A stretch of DNA of 41,951 nt from Bremia lactucae (lineage: Eukaryota > Oomycota > Peronosporomycetes > Peronosporales > Peronosporaceae), in the NCBI RefSeq assembly GCF_004359215.1, contig NC_090617.1, positions 5,257,374-5,299,324 on the forward strand. The letters are read 5' to 3'. Numbering within the stretch: position 1 is the first letter of the stretch; each line of letters begins with the position of its first letter. The notes below the pieces were generated by a model, which saw only the letters and a list, made by a program, of their open reading frames with translations, ran no database searches and was not told where the DNA came from. Shown here piece by piece: positions 38,531-41,951 of this stretch. A program made the translations under genes and the position numbers.

Positions 38531-39013
38531 CCTTTGCCCGCTTACAAAAGTACAACCGATGCCGGAAAAGGTATTCGATGAAAAATTTCGTTCATCCTCA
38601 CCACGCTTATGAAGCCTGGATGAGTCGAATAACGGAATATGATATCGATCGTTGGTCATATTAGACGAACAAATTAGGCATCCCTTAGTAGGCAACCAAG
38701 GCCTCTTCTCAGGAGCAAACCGCAACGTATTGCGGTCCCTTCCCTGTTGGTTCATGCTGATTGTAATGTGAATTTGGCCCTTGGAGCGATTCCTAGAGAC
38801 ACTCCATTCCTGGTGATGCAAACAAGCACAACCAGGCAGCACTCTTCCCTTCCCGACCAATAAGTTCCTGTTGACGCATACTTACGTCACCAGAGTGATC
38901 ATCTTCCACGGGGGGACTCGCCCGAGCACAGCCATTTCATCGTATTCAATTAAGTGGTGTTATAATGACCACTCTATCCAATGACAGTCAGACTGATTTT
39001 CGTTTAAGGGGGG

Positions 39014-39442
39014 CTACGGGGTGTATCGTCACATGAAATAACACTTAAAAGTTGTTAATTAATATATTATCTAAAAGGTAGATAATATTTAGACAAATTA
39101 CTTTACATGGTAATATTCTGATTCATTGGTAGATATAGACCATGATATCTACTTTCTCCACGGTCCAGTCAGCGCTGGACGCGCGCAAAGAGAGAGACAG
39201 ATAAGACTTTATTACATGTTTTGTATTAATTTATAATTAAGTTAGTATTAAATAGATAGAAACGGAAGAGCTAACTAATATAAAATACAGTTTTATATAA
39301 ACCTCTTCAAAGCAAGTATTTTAAAGAGAGTTTTACTCTGCACATACTAGTATACGTGAAATGACGTGAGGCACCGCTCACACTGAGGCAGTGCGAAGTG
39401 GACTTGTACTGAAGCAGTACAAGTCAGTAGTGCCCCGTTACA
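39014..39442 (+). repeat. 3' LTR of G4 (LTR-A)
   Basis: It begins TACGGGGTGTATCG after the polypurine tract and ends GTAGTGCCCCGTTACA. Its length of about 429 bp is close to the 439 bp of the next LTR, to which it is an inverted match. Near its end lie two stem-loops, including arms GACTTGTACTG / CAGTACAAGTC. Confidence 0.88.
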
Positions 39443-39485
39443 TTTTCTCTTTTCGAAGCCTTGGTCTAGACCCTCAAAGCTAAGT

Positions 39486-39924
39486 TGTAACTGGGCACTA
39501 CGACTTGTACTGCTTCAGTACAAGTCCACTTCGCACTGCTTCAGTTGCGAGTGGTGCCTTACGTTACTTCACGTACACTAGTACGTGCAGAGGAAGACTT
39601 TTTTAAGACAAGTAATTTAAAGAGGGTTAAATGAAAACTGTATTAATATAATTAAGTTTCTTCTCTTTCTATCTGTTAATGTAAGCTAACTATAAACTAA
39701 TACTAAACATTCAATTAAAATCTTATCTGTCTCTCTCTCTTTGTTTACGTTTACAGCTGATTAGTCTGCGGATAAATAGATATAACGGCTTATACCTATT
39801 TATGGATAATATTTCCGAGCATTACTATATAAAGTAATATTCTCCAAATATTATCTACCTTCTAGATAATATATTAATTAACAACCTTAATTTTTAATTT
39901 CTTGTAACGATACACCCCGTTACA
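39486..39924 (-). repeat. 3' LTR of G5 (LTR-A), complete
   Basis: The complete copy: plus-strand left edge TGTAACTGGGCAC, right edge CACCCCGTTACA, 439 bp. The polypurine tract TTTAAGGGAGGGGTGA lies just outside on the element strand. It contains a perfect hairpin at 39502-39526 (11-bp arms GACTTGTACTG, loop CTT), a second near-perfect one at 39528-39555 and another (CACGTAC / GTACGTG) near 39568. Confidence 0.9.
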
Positions 39925-40255
39925 TCACCCCTCCCTTAAACGACAATCACTGTGACTGTCATTGGATGGAGTGGTCACTATGTGACCACTTAATTTAAAA
40001 ATATTGTTGATTGATCAGAACCATCATTTTAAATTCCATCGCATGAAGAATAAATCCATGCGGGATGCTGGTAGTGCGGAGCCTTCGGCTGCGGTTCATG
40101 CAGCCGCGAGTGACGCACTAATGTCTCTTGAGGCAGACGTTCCGTCTGCCGTAGTATCTTCTTCTCGCGCAACACTAGATGTTGCGGGTGCACGTGGTTG
40201 TTCATCACGTGAATACGACCCCTCTTTAGAGGTCGACTACGAATGCGAATTGGAC

Positions 40256-40530
40256 TCGGATAGAGATCCACGGTTTACGGCGGAGTTCTGGCAATCCGTG
40301 TTCCGAGAGATCGGAACACGGCTGACTATGTCAACATCCGGTCACCCAGAAACGGATGGTCAAACAGAACGCGTAAATCGCGTCCTCGAAGAGATACTTC
40401 GAGGTTACGTCCAATCGTATCCGAGTTGGAGCGAGTTTTTACCGATGGTCGAATTCGCCATCAATAATTCGGTGCATGCGTCTACAACGCATACACCGTT
40501 CTTCGTGAATGGCTTATGCCATCCTCGCGT
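40256..40530 (+). pseudogene. Integrase core fragment inserted in inverted orientation
   Basis: It reads DRDPRFTAEFWQSVFREIGT, HPETDGQTERVNRVLEEILR, MVEFAINNSVHASTTHTPFF and NGLCHP, the second half of the G-family integrase core. It is very well preserved but on the strand opposite to G5 pol. It is fused in frame to the aORF N terminus, creating a 185-codon chimeric frame (40004-40561). It lacks the first catalytic Asp. Confidence 0.85.
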
Positions 40531-40649
40531 CCGTGTTGTGTTGACAACACGAAGAGAGTAAACGGGGATGTCTATTCCCTTTCTTCGCCCTGGGCAAGGG
40601 CTCGTATCTCTATTGAGATGCGGGATGCGATTGACGTTTTGCAATCGAT

Positions 40650-40889
40650 TTACATGCGCCAGGGGCGCGTGTTTTTTCGATGGATCTTCTGACCCATCGG
40701 ATGGGTCTCGTCATACTGACCGACAAGGCCTTCAACATCAACAACTAGCTCGGAACGAGGCTCCCAGCTGTCATGTGAAGGTGGATAACCGCGCCAGCGA
40801 ACAAGATAACTCGTACGCTGCCCCTTCACATCACGGTGGTTTACGTTGCGTTCCACAAGAAAACGTTGCCCATCGCGGGAATCCACCAA
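40650..40889 (-). pseudogene. G5 pol: chromodomain, well preserved
   Basis: It reads VDSRDGQRFLVERNVNHRDV, TSYLVRWRGYPPSHDSWEPR and SELVVDVEGLVGQYDETHPM: the complete chromodomain with the aromatic and WEP positions present. It is followed by the pol C terminus IHRKNTRPWRM and a stop. It marks the family as a chromovirus. The upstream pol frame is broken. Confidence 0.9.
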
Positions 40890-41329
40890 TGCTTGTGGTG
40901 GAGGAGAAAAAAATTGATTCGACCTACGTGTCGGATCAAGAGTGGACGATCGACAAACTCGACCACTACCTCCATGTATTGGAGGAGGGTCTCGAACACG
41001 AGCGCGGTAAGCGTCACTTGTTGGACAGGCGGTGCACGCTCCAGTATCGAACGGTTGGAAGACCCTATGAAAAGTGCGTACTCAATGTGGAGTACGAACG
41101 GAAGTATCACGCTCTTCGTGACGAGCTGTCGTCAGCTCATCGGGATTTTGAGGAACTTCGAATTCGACAAGAGAACCTCCAGACTCAACATGAGGGTCTG
41201 GTCGTGATCACAAGAATCTTTTGAAGATTCTTGAAAAGGATGGTCAGATCCGGCCGCGGAAGAAACCGCGTACTAATGGTACGGGTGGAGCCGACCAACG
41301 GAAAACGTAGGATGCGTTTGCATCCTACG

Positions 41330-41773
41330 TGGCAATTCTATTGTGTACGCATTGCCTCTGCGATGCAGTACACGGAAAGGTCCAATGAACTTGGGTAGTA
41401 GTTTACTACCCACATTAGTGACTACATGTTAAGGTTAGTTTACCGTAGACAGTAGTACTAGACCATTAATTTTAAATGAAAGAACATTTGCTCTTCAATG
41501 TTTGTCTGCATTCCGTTTCTGACGGTCCACTACGTTAGCAATGGAATCCTGAACGAAACGGATTATTGATTCTCGAGTTAGCAGAAATTCTTCTGCTGAC
41601 TCATTTGTTTTGTCTCTTTCAGTGCGCTTTGTGCGCACTGCCATGAGATCTTTCTCGTCTTCGATGTCGATTGTTTCGACATCGACATCACTCGCGTCGT
41701 TGTTAACTTGACGCGTGATGAGCATGAGCCAGAAGTGGTTTTGCTCGTACAGGGATCCCCCCCCGTGAGGCAT
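41330..41773 (-). pseudogene. G5 pol: integrase C-terminal spacer and SH3-like region
   Basis: The frame 41773-41495 includes VDVETIDIEDEKDLMAVRTK, RTERDKTNESAEEFLLTRES and IIRFVQDSIANVVDRQKRNA. Further down, frameshifted pieces correspond to the SKLLPKFIGPFRVLxxRG end near 41400-41340. At 41757 the sequence switches to an inverted aORF piece. Confidence 0.75.
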
Positions 41774-41951
41774 GGAAGTCCTGCCTCACGAGACGACGGA
41801 TGCAGTTTGAATCTTGCACCGGTTGGAGTTAGTCTCTCAAACTCAATGCAAATCGTGTTTAGTTTTGAAGTCTCATCTTTGATGTCGATTGCTTCGACAT
41901 CGACATCATTCGCGTCGTTGGAAACTTCGACGCGTGGTGAGCATGAGCCAG
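41757..41951. repeat. Rearrangement junction: inverted aORF piece and repeated integrase spacer
   Basis: GTGAGGCATGGAAGTCCTGC and TTGCACCGGTTGGAGTT are the reverse complement of aORF sequence at about 10335-10412. From about 41871 the block GATGTCGATTGCTTCGACAT to GAGCATGAGCCAG repeats 41655-41731 in the same orientation. The switch at 41757 falls at a run of C. Confidence 0.7.

Larger units (their letters stand above)
32926..39442 (+). mobile_element. Ty3/gypsy copy G4, plus strand, with 3' LTR
   Basis: Order: primer binding site, gag, zinc knuckle, protease, spacer, RT, RNase H, integrase, linker, antisense aORF region, polypurine tract (AAGGGGGGC, 39005-39013) and 3' LTR. It is the same superfamily as G1-G3 and G5 but more divergent in gag, spacer and 3' region. 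The chromodomain has been deleted. All frames are interrupted. Confidence 0.9.
40004..41310 (+). pseudogene. aORF of G5 (antisense accessory gene), interrupted by integrase sequence
   Basis: The N-terminal part reads MRDAGSAEPSAAVHAAASDA, MSLEADVPSAVVSSSRATLD and SREYDPSLEVDYECE (to 40255), without a stop. Integrase sequence replaces the middle. The C-terminal part from about 40531 reads FFDGSSDPSDGSRHTD, NSYAAPSHHGGLRCVPQENV, VEEKKIDSTYVSDQ, IDKLDHYLHVLEEGLEHERG and RKYHALRDELSSAHRDFEEL with ENLQTQHEGLV. It ends after RPRKKPRTNGTGG-like sequence at the palindrome near 41308. The coiled-coil half is open for 218 codons (40568-41224) although it crosses the chromodomain on the other strand. 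Confidence 0.5.
39486..41951 (-). mobile_element. Ty3/gypsy copy G5, 3' part, rearranged
   Basis: The minus-strand element enters from beyond the right edge. From its 3' end: LTR, polypurine tract, antisense aORF region, chromodomain and integrase C-terminal region. Two foreign-order segments are present: an integrase core piece in inverted orientation at 40256-40530 and an inverted aORF piece at about 41757-41850. The integrase spacer sequence then partly repeats up to the window end. Confidence 0.85.

Noticed and set aside
38483..38860. 125-codon minus-strand frame as a zinc-finger gene
   Set aside because: The CLICSS stretch is in a different frame from the aORF motifs at the same place; it is most likely a shadow of the decayed aORF.
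40004..40561. 185-codon frame as an intact integrase gene
   Set aside because: It has only the second half of the core, lacks the first catalytic Asp and zinc finger, and is fused to unrelated aORF sequence.

Overview
The window looks like nuclear DNA of an oomycete, most likely a repeat-rich Peronosporales genome (downy mildew or Phytophthora relative). The evidence is nested Ty3/gypsy, Ty1/copia and FAR1-type MULE remnants around a compact island of host genes, one with short GT-AG introns. Assembly breaks are visible: single Ns at 3521 and 9022 and a run of Ns at 6131-6409. The genus cannot be fixed from sequence alone.

Layout. (1) 1-3520: gypsy copy G1, plus strand, decayed. (2) 3522-6130: truncated Ty1/copia, minus strand, followed by the gap. 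(3) 6410-9021: gypsy copy G2, minus strand, an inverted partner of G1. (4) 9023-16685: near full-length gypsy copy G3, minus strand, with 3' LTR, polypurine tract, chromodomain, integrase, RNase H, RT, protease, gag, primer binding site and 5' LTR. (5) 16986-26882: host island with an RluA-type pseudouridine synthase (minus), a very large FANCM-type helicase carrying a PHD-ePHD module (minus), a possible 40-residue lipid-anchored peptide, and a four-exon pyrroline-5-carboxylate reductase (plus). (6) 27071-31064: a gypsy LTR split by a MULE (27219-30947) with long terminal inverted repeats; the MULE encodes a FAR1/MULE/SWIM transposase followed by AT-hook, zinc knuckle and an OTU protease domain, and is itself interrupted by gypsy debris. 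(7) 31065-32923: other LTR sequence, a large hairpin, an AT-rich tandem repeat and a duplicated tRNA-Glu-like segment. (8) 32926-39442: gypsy copy G4, plus strand, with 3' LTR. (9) 39486-41951: gypsy copy G5, minus strand, 3' LTR first, scrambled, running off the window.

Two signals are not explained by ordinary annotation. First, all five gypsy copies carry, antisense to pol and overlapping its 3' end, a reading frame for a coiled-coil protein with a basic KKPR tail. Its protein motifs survive between copies whose DNA has diverged (G3 and G4), which suggests a real antisense accessory gene (called aORF here). Second, gypsy coding regions and LTRs are tiled with short perfect stem-loops (arms of 7-12 bp, loops of 0-7 nt). 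At least one loop appears flipped between copies. I did not notice comparable density in the host genes.

No gypsy or copia pol frame here is intact; all retroelement genes are remnants. The three main host genes look intact and serve RNA modification, replication-fork and crossover DNA repair, and proline synthesis; they show no sign of a shared pathway.
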